Source: CALBTQ01 sp036725605 (GTDB lineage Bacteria; Lernaellota; Lernaellaia; Lernaellales; Lernaellaceae). From it: DNA of 64,000 bases. The notes under the pieces were generated by a model. The model made no database searches. It was not told the DNA's origin and worked only from the letters and a program-made list of their open reading frames with translations. Both the position numbers and the translations under genes were made by a program. Below are positions 55,168-63,660 of this stretch, piece after piece. Location of the stretch: the NCBI GenBank assembly GCA_036725605.1, contig DAIMDW010000025.1, positions 1 to 64,000 on the forward strand, written 5' to 3'. Positions within the stretch are counted from its first letter, which is position 1. Each line of letters begins with the position of its first letter.

Positions 55168-55842
55168 CTATCGCCCTTTTACGTCGGTGCCCCACAAAAT
55201 CTTGTGCAATTGGAGCTGAAGGCGCAGCGGCAAACCGGCCGCGAGGATCCAATCGGCCGCCTCAGCCGGGTCCAACCGGCCGGCCACCGGTGAAAGCAGC
55301 AGCGGGCAACGGTCCGCCAGGCTGTTTTTTTCGATGAAGTCCACGGCGAAATCGAAGTCGGCGCGATCGGCCACGACAAACTTCAACTCGTCGGTCGGCT
55401 GCAAAAAGCGTAGATTTTCCGCTAAAAACGGCGTTTCCGCATGGGCCGAGGGCGGTTTGACGTCGACGATCCGCCGCACGCGTGCATCGACCTTTTCGAT
55501 CGACAGCGTGCCGTTGGTTTCCAGCAGGACGGTCTGGCCGTCGTCGACCAACGCTTGCAGCAGGAGATGGATATCCGGTTGCGTCAGCGGTTCGCCGCCG
55601 GTGACCACCACCAGCGGCAAACCCGCCGCACGCGTTTCAGCGAGCAGTTGAGCGATCGTGCGTCCCTCGCCGCCGTCCCACGCGTAGGCGGTGTCGCACC
55701 AGGCGCAACGCAGGTTGCAGCCGGTCAGGCGGATAAAGAACGCGGGCAGCCCCTGTCGCGTCGACTCGCCGCAAATGCCGGCGAAGGTCTCGCAAATCAG
55801 CAGCTTAGAAGTGAATGAGGCTGAAGATGTCGCGTTTCCCAA
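55168..55842 (-). CDS. queE: 7-carboxy-7-deazaguanine synthase, radical SAM
   Basis: Contracts the pterin ring to the deazapurine for queuosine. The 224 residues include CETFAGICGESTRQGLPAFF, the cluster motif CNLRCAWCDT (CxxxCxxC), VVTGGEPLTQPD and LETNGTLSI. The start is uncertain: a TTG at 55842 has GGGAGA upstream but overlaps apt by 38 bases; CTG codons at 55803/55800 would start directly before the conserved region. Confidence 0.87.
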   Translation of the reverse strand: MGNATSSASFTSKLLICETFAGICGESTRQGLPAFFIRLTGCNLRCAWCDTAYAWDGGEGRTIAQLLAETRAAGLPLVVVTGGEPLTQPDIHLLLQALVDDGQTVLLETNGTLSIEKVDARVRRIVDVKPPSAHAETPFLAENLRFLQPTDELKFVVADRADFDFAVDFIEKNSLADRCPLLLSPVAGRLDPAEAADWILAAGLPLRLQLQLHKILWGTDVKGR

Positions 55843-56326
55843 GTTTCTCCCGTCCGTTCAGGAAATCCAGTTCGACGACGAACGCGCATTCGACCACTTC
55901 GCCGCCCATGTCCTCGACCATGTCGGCCACGGCGTCCATGGTCCCGCCGGTGGCGAGCAGGTCGTCAAACAGCAGTACGCGTTCGCCACGGGCGACGGCG
56001 TCTTCGTGAATTTCGAGGGTGTCGGAGCCGTACTCAAGCTCATAGGAGGCGCTGCGCGTTTTCCACGGCAGTTTGCCGGGCTTGCGCACGATCTGGAAGC
56101 CGCAACCCAGCAGATAGGCCAGCGCGCCGCCGAAAATGAAACCGCGCGATTCGATAGCCAGGACCTTGTCGATTTTCATGTCGCGGTAGCGCGCGACCAG
56201 CATGTCGATCACCGTCTTGAACGCCTTGGGATCGGCAATCAGCGTGGTGATGTCCTTGAACAAAATGCCCGGTTTGGGAAAGTCCGGCACGTCGCGAATC
56301 GTTGCGGCCAGTTGATTAATATCCAT
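55805..56326 (-). CDS. apt: adenine phosphoribosyltransferase
   Basis: Salvages adenine to AMP with PRPP. The 173 residues contain DFPKPGILFKDITTL, ESRGFIFGGALAYLLG and the PRPP motif VLLFDDLLATGGTM. AAGGAGAGG precedes the ATG. Confidence 0.95.
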   Translation of the reverse strand: MDINQLAATIRDVPDFPKPGILFKDITTLIADPKAFKTVIDMLVARYRDMKIDKVLAIESRGFIFGGALAYLLGCGFQIVRKPGKLPWKTRSASYELEYGSDTLEIHEDAVARGERVLLFDDLLATGGTMDAVADMVEDMGGEVVECAFVVELDFLNGREKLGKRDIFSLIHF

Positions 56327-56350
56327 CCAACCCTCTCCTTTCGAAATTCA

Positions 56351-57139
56351 TCAACGAGCAGGCAAATATTTCAGCGGATCGACCGCCTGGGAGCCGATGC
56401 GCAACTCGAAGTGCAGCATCGGCTTTTCCGCGCGGCCCGATTGTCCGACCTCGGCGATTTTCTGTCCGCGTTTGACGCGCTGGTCCTTTTTCACCCACAA
56501 CCGCTGGTTGAAGGCGTAGATGGAAACGAACCCGTTGTTGTGCTTGACGATCACCATGTTGCCGTAGCCCTTGAAGCGGCTGGAAGCCATGATGACCGTG
56601 CCCGCTTCGACGGCGTACACCGGCGTGCCGGCCGGGGCTTCGATTTCCAATCCGTGGTCGACCACGCCCGCTCGACGGTCGCCGAACTTGCGCACGACCT
56701 TGCCGCCCTGCACCGGCCAGATGAACTTGTTCTCGCCGTTTTCTTCGACGGGCGCGGTCGCGGGCGTCGGTTCCGGCGTCGGCTCGGGGCGCGCATTCAT
56801 CTCCGGCGTGGGCTCGGGCCGTTCATCGGGTCTGGGGGGGGGCGTCGGCTTGGGCGTACGCTCGACGGGCTTGGGCGTCTTCGTCGGTTCGGGCGTGCGA
56901 TAACGCCCGGTGGCGTCGCTGACGCGCTCTTCCGGGAAGCGGGGGATTTTCAGCTTTTCGCCGATCTGCAGGTTGTACGGATCGACGCCGGGATTGGCTT
57001 CCTGAATTTCCTGGACCGACACGCCGTACTCCTTGCTCAGGTCGTACATCGTGTCGCCGGATTCGATAACGTGATAATAGGCGCAGCCGGACAGCGCCAG
57101 GAGCATCAAGAGCAGCGCCGGTAAAATCGCATATCGCAA
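56351..57139 (-). CDS. nlpD: NlpD-like LysM-LytM lipoprotein, probable amidase activator
   Basis: The protein has 262 residues. I place the start at TTG 57139, six bases after GGAGG and just past the upstream stop. The lipobox is LLALSGC. A LysM domain (YHVIESGDTMYDLSKEYGVS to LKIPR) binds peptidoglycan, then a Pro/Thr/Glu linker, then a LytM/M23 fold. Two zinc-site positions are altered: the usual HxGxD is DHGLEI and the usual HLHFE is MLHFE. Loss of ligands, as in NlpD/EnvC, implies a non-catalytic amidase activator rather than a peptidase. The gene follows surE-pcm-yqaA-like, the E. coli NlpD neighbourhood. Confidence 0.82.
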   Translation of the reverse strand: MRYAILPALLLMLLALSGCAYYHVIESGDTMYDLSKEYGVSVQEIQEANPGVDPYNLQIGEKLKIPRFPEERVSDATGRYRTPEPTKTPKPVERTPKPTPPPRPDERPEPTPEMNARPEPTPEPTPATAPVEENGENKFIWPVQGGKVVRKFGDRRAGVVDHGLEIEAPAGTPVYAVEAGTVIMASSRFKGYGNMVIVKHNNGFVSIYAFNQRLWVKKDQRVKRGQKIAEVGQSGRAEKPMLHFELRIGSQAVDPLKYLPAR

Positions 57140-57141
57140 GG

Positions 57142-57594
57142 TCAACCTCCGCACTTGCTGACGGCCAATTCCACAGCCCGCTCCGGCGAGTCGGCCGGGA
57201 AGACGCCTTCGATCTCCCACGAGCCCAGGCCGATCACCGGTTTGCCCATTTTCAAGCCGACCGCGATTTCCGACAGCGTGCCGTAGCCGCCGCTGACCGC
57301 GATCAGCGCATCGGCGCTGTGCGCCAGAATCACATTGCGCGCGTGGCCCATGTTGGTGACGATCTCCACGGCGACGTGCTCGTTCGCCGTGCGCCGCCGC
57401 GGACCGGGCACGACGCCGACGACCAGGCCGCCCGCTTCGTGCGCGCCGCGACTGGCCGCCGCCATCACGCCGCCCAGACCGCCGGTCAGCAACACCGCGC
57501 CGTGCCGGGCGATCGCCCGCCCGACCGCTTCGGCGCGCGCGGCGATTTGCGCATCGCAGTCGCCCGCACCGATCACGGCAAGCTGAATGGCCAA
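57142..57594 (-). CDS. LOG-like nucleotide-binding protein (TIGR00725 type)
   Basis: The protein has 150 residues from a TTG start with GGGGAG before it. AVIGAGDCDAQI at the N terminus, LLTGGLGGVMAAASRGAHEAG, and SGGYGTLSEIA match the small Rossmann-like lysine decarboxylase/LOG-related family. The LOG-type PGGxGTxxE appears as SGGYGTLSE. Biochemical role uncertain; possibly nucleotide or phosphoribohydrolase-like. Confidence 0.8.
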   Translation of the reverse strand: MAIQLAVIGAGDCDAQIAARAEAVGRAIARHGAVLLTGGLGGVMAAASRGAHEAGGLVVGVVPGPRRRTANEHVAVEIVTNMGHARNVILAHSADALIAVSGGYGTLSEIAVGLKMGKPVIGLGSWEIEGVFPADSPERAVELAVSKCGG

Positions 57595-57606
57595 GCGCTC
57601 TCCCCG

Positions 57607-58338
57607 CTAAAAGACGAACTTGATGAGCACAAAGCCCACCACGAGCAAAATCATAAAGATTATCGTCAGCAAATTAAAGTACTTCTCAATGAAATTGCGG
57701 ATCGGCTCGCCGAACAGGTAAATCAATCCGGCCACCAGGAAGAAGCGCGCGCTGCGCGAAATGGCCGACACGAGCACGAAAATGGGCAAGCCCATTTTTT
57801 CCATCGACGCCAGGTAGCCGCGCGCCGCGTCGATCGCGTCCTGCGCGATCGAGCCCGATTGCAGCGCCGCGTCGAGGAAGCCGCCGATCATCTCTTTGTT
57901 GTTGGCAATCGCGTCGAAGGCGCCGGTGGTGATGGTAAACACCTTGTAGGGAATCGGCGTGAAGCCCGCCGCGCCCAGGAACCAGACGCCGTATTCGCTG
58001 TACTTGCCGGCCAGATTGAGCACCGCGCCCCAATAGCCGTAGGCGTTGATGATCGGCACGCCGATCGAATTCCACGCCAGGTAGCCGATGGTGTAGCCGA
58101 CCACGCCGCCGATCACCGAGCCGACCGAGCACCACGCCGCATAGCGGAAGCTCTTTTTCGCCAGGCCCAGGCACAACACGATCAACAGCGCATCGGGCGG
58201 AATGGGAAAGAAGCTCGATTCGGCCAGCGCCAGAATGAACAGCGCCGGCACCGCATAGGGCGTTTCGGCCCAGTGCAACACCCAGTCGAGCAGTCGCTTC
58301 ATCAACCCGCGTTTCTTGGCGACGGACGCTTCCGCCAT
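57607..58338 (-). CDS. YqaA/DedA-like SNARE-associated (VTT) membrane protein
   Basis: The protein has 243 residues from ATG 58338, which follows GGGAGG and overlaps the pcm stop (ATGA). There are about five membrane segments; ALAESSFFPIPPDALLIVL is the conserved F/P-rich half-helix loop of the DedA/VTT superfamily, and GVVGYTIGYLAW the second Gly motif. It resembles YqaA-type members. DedA relatives recycle lipid carriers across the inner membrane; this member's substrate is not known. Confidence 0.85.
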   Translation of the reverse strand: MAEASVAKKRGLMKRLLDWVLHWAETPYAVPALFILALAESSFFPIPPDALLIVLCLGLAKKSFRYAAWCSVGSVIGGVVGYTIGYLAWNSIGVPIINAYGYWGAVLNLAGKYSEYGVWFLGAAGFTPIPYKVFTITTGAFDAIANNKEMIGGFLDAALQSGSIAQDAIDAARGYLASMEKMGLPIFVLVSAISRSARFFLVAGLIYLFGEPIRNFIEKYFNLLTIIFMILLVVGFVLIKFVF

Positions 58339-59000
58339 CAATCCTCCCATCCGTAATGGCCGACCAGCGGCACGAAAACACAGCGACCGTAATCCTCTTT
58401 GACGATCCGGTTGCGCTCGCGAATGTAGCAGTACAGCGTCTGACTCTGGCGCGTGCCGATGGGGATCACCAGGCGTCCGCCGATTTTCAATTGTTCCAGG
58501 TACGTCTTGGGCGCTTCGGGCGCGCCGGCGGTGACCACAATGGCGTCGAAGGGCGCTTCCTCGGTCCAGCCGTGCGTGCCGTCGCTGATGCGCACCAGCA
58601 CGTTGTAGTAGTTCAGATCGGCCAGGCGCTTTTCCGCCGCGCGCCCCAGTTCGCGCACGCGCTCGACGGTAAAGACCTTGTCGGCCAGCTCGGCGAGAAT
58701 CGCCGTCTGGTAGCCGCTGCCGGTGCCGATCTCCAGCACCTTTTCGTTCCCCTGCAGTTCCAGCGCCTGGCTCATGATCGCCACCATGTACGGCTGGCTG
58801 ATCGTCTGCCCCTTGCCGATGGGCAACGGACGATCGGCGTAGGCGTCCGACCACATGTCTTCGGGAATGAACCGCTCCCGCGGCACGGCGGCCATAACGT
58901 CGAGCACGCGTCGATCGGTAATGCCGCGCCGGCGCAACTGATGCTCGATCATGTTCGCCCGCTTGAGCGCCAGCCGTTCGGGAGTCGCCAGATTCACCAT
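58338..59000 (-). CDS. pcm: protein-L-isoaspartate O-methyltransferase
   Basis: Repairs isoaspartyl residues using SAM. The 220-residue protein has PRERFIPEDMWSDAYADRPL, SQPYMVAIMSQALEL, SAM motif VLEIGTGSGYQTAILAELA and FDAIVVTAGAPEAP. It overlaps surE by 7 bases, the classic surE-pcm pair. Confidence 0.95.
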   Translation of the reverse strand: MVNLATPERLALKRANMIEHQLRRRGITDRRVLDVMAAVPRERFIPEDMWSDAYADRPLPIGKGQTISQPYMVAIMSQALELQGNEKVLEIGTGSGYQTAILAELADKVFTVERVRELGRAAEKRLADLNYYNVLVRISDGTHGWTEEAPFDAIVVTAGAPEAPKTYLEQLKIGGRLVIPIGTRQSQTLYCYIRERNRIVKEDYGRCVFVPLVGHYGWED

Positions 59001-59737
59001 TGCACCTTCTTCAAATGTTCAAGGTAGTCGCAGTTGGTCAGTTTGAAATGGATCGGCGTCACCGAGATGTAGCCGTCGCGCACCGCGACCATGTCGCTGC
59101 CCTCGATGTCCACGAAGCCGCGCTCGAGCCCGGCGATCCAATAATATTTCTTGCCGCGCGGATCGACCTTCTCTTCGATCTCGTCGCCGTACAACCGGTT
59201 GCCCAGTCGCGTGGCGCGCACCCCTTTGATTCGGTCGGCGGGCAAATTGGGCACGTTGACGTTGAGCAGCGTGTCGGGCGGCAGATGATTTTCCAATACG
59301 ACGCGCGCAACCTTCGGGGCGATCTCCACGGCGCCGGAAAACTCGAAATCGTGGAAGGCGTCCAGGCTGATGGCGAAGGACGGCACGCCGATCATCATCG
59401 CTTCGAGCGCGGCCATGACCGTGCCGCTGTAGGTGATGTCCTGCGCCATGTTCGCGCCGTGGTTGATGCCCGACGCGACCAGCGCCGGGCGTTCGTCGCG
59501 CAGCAGGCCGTTGAGCGCCAGGTGCACGCAATCGGAGGGCGTGCCGTCACAGGAGTACCAATTGGGCCGCACCTTTTTAAGGCGCAACGGACGATCGAGG
59601 GTGAGGCTGTGCGCCGCCGCGCTGCGGTTGCCGTCGGGCGCGACGACGATCACCTCGCCCAGGGCGCTCATCGCCTCGGCCAGGACGGTGATGCCCGTCG
59701 AATTGAAGCCGTCGTCATTGGTGACCAGAATGCGCAT
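58994..59737 (-). CDS. surE: 5'/3'-nucleotidase SurE
   Basis: Survival protein with nucleotide phosphatase activity. The 247 residues start MRILVTNDDGFNSTGI, with the metal-binding NDD; VVAPDGNRSAAAHSLT and LVASGINHGANMAQDITYSG complete the family. GGGAGAT precedes the ATG. Heads the stress/repair operon surE-pcm-yqaA-LOG-nlpD-like. Confidence 0.95.
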   Translation of the reverse strand: MRILVTNDDGFNSTGITVLAEAMSALGEVIVVAPDGNRSAAAHSLTLDRPLRLKKVRPNWYSCDGTPSDCVHLALNGLLRDERPALVASGINHGANMAQDITYSGTVMAALEAMMIGVPSFAISLDAFHDFEFSGAVEIAPKVARVVLENHLPPDTLLNVNVPNLPADRIKGVRATRLGNRLYGDEIEEKVDPRGKKYYWIAGLERGFVDIEGSDMVAVRDGYISVTPIHFKLTNCDYLEHLKKVQW

Positions 59738-59936
59738 AGATCTCCCGTTTCGCCGCGTTCACGGCCTGCGGGCGATGGTACCGAAAAGCCCCGTATCTCA
59801 CAAGTCGAAAAATCAAAATGTAGGCGGCCGATGCGAATTTCTTCCCACATTTGGCGGTCGTTGTCCGACGAATCAAACTTGTTCAACCTGCCGAACTTCG
59901 CTAGTATTTGCCGATAATCACCAGCAAAGATCGCCG

Positions 59937-62687
59937 ATGACCAAACCCGACGAAAACAGTCTGCGCAAACGCATCCAGGCGCTCGGGCCCTACGCGCAGG
60001 ACCTTTCCCTGCTCGGGCTGGAGGTGACCTCGTTCGTCGATCAGCCGCTGGATTCGGCGGTGATTCTCGATCTCGTGCGTCCTTACCTGCCGCAGGCCGG
60101 CGCGTGGTCGGCGCTGGACGTGGGTTGCAACGCGGGCCTGTTTTCGTTCCTGTGTCGTCGGCATGGCGCGGCGCGCGTGGTGGGCGTGGAGTTCGACGAT
60201 CATTTTCTGCGTCAGGCGCGGGCGATGCGCGAGTTGTTGCAAGAGGACGTCGAGTTCGTGGCGCTGGACATGGAAACCGAAGCGCTGCCCGCCGGCGCGT
60301 TTTCCGTCGTGCTGGCGCTGGGATTGCTCTATCACCTGCACGATCCCTTCGGCGGCTTAAGCAGGCTGGCGGCGAAAACGGACGATTGGCTGTTGATCGA
60401 AGCCGAGGTCGCCCGCGGGCAGGATCCGCGCGATTCGCTGGCGGTGACCGGCCGCTATCGCGACGACGATTCGAGCCATTGGCTGCCCGGCGTCGCGGCG
60501 ATCGAGCAGACGCTGGCGCAATGCGGCCTGACCTGCGTGGAGGCGCGGCGCATCGACCGCGAGCGCTTCGGCGCGGCCGATTACGCGACCGGGTTGTCCG
60601 AGGAAATGCTCCCCAAGGGCGAACGGTGGTTCTTCGCGGCCCAACGGCAGCACACGGAAAAGACGATCGCACCGCCGGAGTTTCATCCGCCGTTGCGCGA
60701 ATGGTCCTTCGCCCATGACGAGCGCGAATTGCGGATCGAAGCGACGATCGCCGCGCCGCAACCGGGCCGGGCGCAATTGACGCTGCATCCGCTGGCGAAC
60801 CCGAACACATGTCTGCCGCTGTGGTCCGGCGAATTGACGGCGGGGCGTCATATCTGGCGCGCGCCGGCGGCGATCGCGTGGGCGGACCGTAAGTATCGCC
60901 TCGTGCTGCAATGGGAAAACGACCGGGTGATTCTGCCGAAGTTTCGCGGCGCGACGCCCGCCGACGACGACATCGCCGGTCCTTTCGCGCAGCATGTTTC
61001 ATGGGATGTGAGCGGCGTGGCGGACGACTCGCCGGCAAGCATCGGCGAATTGTGGCCGGTCGATGACCAGAGGCGACGCGCCGAACGATTTTCTTTTTAC
61101 CGCACGTTGCGCCTGCGCACGCGCCTGAATTTTGTCGATGCGAACGCGGTGATCGCCACGTTCATCCTGCGGCGAGCCGATGAAATCGACGCGCTCTACA
61201 GCTTCCGCCGGGAAATCCGGCCGCCGCGCGGCGTGGGCGAAATCACGCTGCAACTCGACGCCGCGCTGCTGCCGCCGGGCGAATACGTCGCCTACGCCAA
61301 AACCGCCGCCGCGGACGACAACGAAATCACGCGCGAGTATCTGCCGCTGACGTTTTCCGATCCGGCGCGGTTTTTCATCGACGACGATCCGACCGACACC
61401 CCGGCGCGGCTGACGGAAAACGGTTCGGCGAAGCGAGAGCCCCTCGACGATTGGCCGACCGTCGCGCAAAAGATCGGCGAGCGTCTGCCGGAATTTTCCG
61501 AAAGGTTTTCCACGACGACGCCGACCGGCACACGCGCCCTGACCGACGCCCTGCTGTGTTGGGATGCGTTCAACGAGGCGGGATTTCCGGCGACGGTACT
61601 GCGTCGCTTGACCGATCGCGCCGCCGACTTGTTGATTGTGGAATGCGCCGCCGCGCCCGAGTTGCGCGACGCGCGCGCGGTGCGGCAGTTGACGGCGAAC
61701 TGCTGGTTGGCGGGCCACGAGGCGGTGGAAGAGACGCTGCAAAAACTCGATTTTCAAGTGCTCGCGCGCTACGCCTATCGCGGCGATGCCGGCGAGCGAA
61801 CCGTGTTCGTCGCGTCGCGCGAAGCGTCATCCGCACCTATCGTAAAAAGGCCCCGGCCGTTGTTGCTGGTAGGCAAGCATTCAATCCCCAAGGAGATCGT
61901 CGGCCGGCACGGCGAGGATCTGCACGTCCGGCTGCCGGTGCAGGCGCTGGAGGACATCGAGGCGCTCAGCGGCAAATTCATGCTGACCGACTGGGGCGGC
62001 TATTGCGTGTACACGCGTTTTCTGACGTTGGACATGGCGCAACTGCGTCGCCCGTCGCGCCTGGCGCTGTCCTTCCCCGCCGTGATGCTGCCGCCCGACG
62101 ACTACATGCTGGAGATCAACTTCTATCATCACGATCGCCTGCTGCCCAATGCGCACCGCCGCTTCCCGGTGAAGCTGCGCGGCGACGAGCCGAACTTCGC
62201 CGGCTTGATTCGTCACGACTACCGCCTTAGTGAACCGGAGCGTATCGGCGAGAGCGACGCGACTTCCCTGCGCATCGAGGCCGTCGAATTGAGCGTGCCG
62301 GATCGTCCCGACCGACAATGGCCGGAGACGGACGATCCCCTCGCCGTGCGCGTCACGTTTTCGTTGAGCGAGACGACGCCCGCGCTGACGCTGCGTTGCC
62401 AGCTTCGCGATCAAACCAACTGGCTACTGCTGACCGGCTACAACAACCGGCGCGCCGGCGTTTCCTTGGGCGAACTGACGCCGGGGCGGTACGCGCTGAC
62501 CTTCACCGTCGAGCGGCTGCGGCTGATCGCCCGCGATTATTTCCTGCAGGTGTCGGCGTGGACGTCGGACGAGCCGACCGCGCGTTGCCTGGACAAGCGC
62601 CTGACGCGTTTGAAGGTCGCCGGCAAGCCCGTGGCGGAATACGGCGTCTACGCGATGCATCCCGTCTGCGAATTTACGGATGATTAA
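59937..62687 (+). CDS. SAM methyltransferase fused to Wzt_C-like beta-sandwich domains
   Basis: The protein has 916 residues. Residues about 45-220 are a class I SAM methyltransferase of the CmoB-like (DUF1698) type: LDVGCNAGLFSFLCRRHGA (motif I), VVGVEFDDHFLRQAR (acidic ribose loop) and VVLALGLLYHLHDPFGGL. Residues about 250-500 and 790-900 look like beta-sandwiches; the last, LRIEAVELSVPDR to YFLQVSAW, resembles the Wzt_C carbohydrate-recognition domain of O-antigen exporters. No signal peptide, so it is cytoplasmic. Possibly an O-antigen or glycan chain-terminating methyltransferase, with the Wzt_C-like modules gripping the glycan. The ATG at 59937 has a weak ribosome binding site. Confidence 0.7.
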   Translation: MTKPDENSLRKRIQALGPYAQDLSLLGLEVTSFVDQPLDSAVILDLVRPYLPQAGAWSALDVGCNAGLFSFLCRRHGAARVVGVEFDDHFLRQARAMRELLQEDVEFVALDMETEALPAGAFSVVLALGLLYHLHDPFGGLSRLAAKTDDWLLIEAEVARGQDPRDSLAVTGRYRDDDSSHWLPGVAAIEQTLAQCGLTCVEARRIDRERFGAADYATGLSEEMLPKGERWFFAAQRQHTEKTIAPPEFHPPLREWSFAHDERELRIEATIAAPQPGRAQLTLHPLANPNTCLPLWSGELTAGRHIWRAPAAIAWADRKYRLVLQWENDRVILPKFRGATPADDDIAGPFAQHVSWDVSGVADDSPASIGELWPVDDQRRRAERFSFYRTLRLRTRLNFVDANAVIATFILRRADEIDALYSFRREIRPPRGVGEITLQLDAALLPPGEYVAYAKTAAADDNEITREYLPLTFSDPARFFIDDDPTDTPARLTENGSAKREPLDDWPTVAQKIGERLPEFSERFSTTTPTGTRALTDALLCWDAFNEAGFPATVLRRLTDRAADLLIVECAAAPELRDARAVRQLTANCWLAGHEAVEETLQKLDFQVLARYAYRGDAGERTVFVASREASSAPIVKRPRPLLLVGKHSIPKEIVGRHGEDLHVRLPVQALEDIEALSGKFMLTDWGGYCVYTRFLTLDMAQLRRPSRLALSFPAVMLPPDDYMLEINFYHHDRLLPNAHRRFPVKLRGDEPNFAGLIRHDYRLSEPERIGESDATSLRIEAVELSVPDRPDRQWPETDDPLAVRVTFSLSETTPALTLRCQLRDQTNWLLLTGYNNRRAGVSLGELTPGRYALTFTVERLRLIARDYFLQVSAWTSDEPTARCLDKRLTRLKVAGKPVAEYGVYAMHPVCEFTDD

Positions 62688-62717
62688 AACGAAAGGGACC
62701 AAGTTTCCTTGGTCCCT
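62684..62717 (-). terminator. rho-independent terminator after tRNA-Pro
   Basis: AGGGACCAAG (62694-62703) pairs perfectly with CTTGGTCCCT (62708-62717); on the minus strand it is followed by a T-rich TTCGTTTTAAT. It also closes the end of the convergent methyltransferase gene. Confidence 0.75.
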
Positions 62718-62719
62718 GT

Positions 62720-62793
62720 TCGGGGCGAAAGGATTTGAACCTTCGACCCCCTGAACCCCATTCAGGTGCGCTACCAGACTGCGCTACGCCCCG
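62720..62793 (-). tRNA. tRNA-Pro, anticodon GGG
   Basis: On the minus strand the acceptor CGGGGCG pairs with CGCCCCG, plus discriminator A. The D arm GCGCAGTCTGGTAGCGC, anticodon stem CCTGA/TCAGG with loop ATGGGGT (anticodon GGG) and T arm GGTTCGAATCC are canonical. CCA is not encoded. Downstream of the MerR regulator gene and likely transcribed with it. Confidence 0.95.
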
Positions 62794-62849
62794 GAACAAA
62801 CAACGACCCTCCGCCGGTCCGCGACGAAGGGTCTCTCTTAATAGCGAAA

Positions 62850-63239
62850 TCAGTATTCGTTTTCAACCAGCTTTTTGAGTTCGAGCAAGTCTTTTTTGAT
62901 CTTCTTCATGATCTCGAGGTATTCCTGCTCGGAGAAGGTCATCGCGAGTTGCTGACTCTTGCCGGTTTTCTTGCGGCTGCGCTCGGCGAGTATTTTCTTC
63001 GCGCCGGCGATAGTGAACTTATCGTCGTAGAGGAGTTTCTTGATCTCGAAGATCAGCTCGACTTCCTTGCGTTTATACAAACGTTGATTGGATCGGGTCT
63101 TTGAGGGTTTGACGATGTTGAATTCCGTCTCCCAGTAACGCAGGACGTACGGCTTCACACCGGTCAACTCGCTCACTTCGCCGATCTTGAAGTAGAGCTT
63201 ATTCGGGATCTGGCTGGAGTCCGCAATCGGCCTCGCCAA
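62850..63239 (-). CDS. MerR-family transcriptional regulator
   Basis: The protein has 129 residues. TTG 63239 follows GGAGG at good spacing; another TTG at 63254 would precede that site. The MerR helix-turn-helix is LYFKIGEVSELTGVKPYVLRYWE, with RSNQRLYKRKEVELI in the wing and a C-terminal coiled coil (YLEIMKKIKKDLLELKKLV). There are no effector-binding Cys residues. This short form next to ihfA is typical in deltaproteobacteria; its targets are unknown. Confidence 0.88.
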   Translation of the reverse strand: MARPIADSSQIPNKLYFKIGEVSELTGVKPYVLRYWETEFNIVKPSKTRSNQRLYKRKEVELIFEIKKLLYDDKFTIAGAKKILAERSRKKTGKSQQLAMTFSEQEYLEIMKKIKKDLLELKKLVENEY

Positions 63240-63271
63240 ACCACCATCCTCCAAAAAAATTCAATACAAAC

Positions 63272-63553
63272 TTACTTCGGCTCTTTCAGAGCGTTCCGAA
63301 GCACCTGGCTCGGTTTAAACGTCAATACACGGCGCGCGGAAATCTCGATCTCTTCACCGGTTTGCGGATTGCGGCCGATGCGCGACCGCTTCTCACGAAC
63401 GATGAAATTGCCGAAACCGGAAATTTTGATCTTCTCACCCTGTTCCAGGGTATCCTTGATGATGTCAAAAACCAGTTCGACGATTCGCGCAGATTCTTTC
63501 TTCGAAAACCCCACTCGCTCATATATTGAATTGATCAAATCCGCCTTAGTCAT
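63272..63553 (-). CDS. ihfA: integration host factor alpha subunit/HU-family DNA-binding protein
   Basis: DNA-bending protein. The 93-residue protein starts TKADLINSIYERVGFSKKES; GFGNFIVREKRSRIGRNPQTG is the beta-arm with the Pro that intercalates in DNA. AAGGAGG lies ten bases before the ATG. The pheT-ihfA order (pheST-ihfA in E. coli) supports IhfA. Confidence 0.93.
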   Translation of the reverse strand: MTKADLINSIYERVGFSKKESARIVELVFDIIKDTLEQGEKIKISGFGNFIVREKRSRIGRNPQTGEEIEISARRVLTFKPSQVLRNALKEPK

Positions 63554-63660
63554 GTGACCGGCCCCTCCTTCGAAAAAAACGCCTGTTACTTGTACCAAAT
63601 AATCAGTTGCGAATCAAGCCTTTTTCTTTCCTAATCAATTGCTTGGCTTTATTCGTTCAA

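Noticed and set aside
62720..62793. tRNA read as Pro with anticodon TGG
   Set aside because: Counting the 7-base loop ATGGGGT places T33 before GGG, so the anticodon is GGG.
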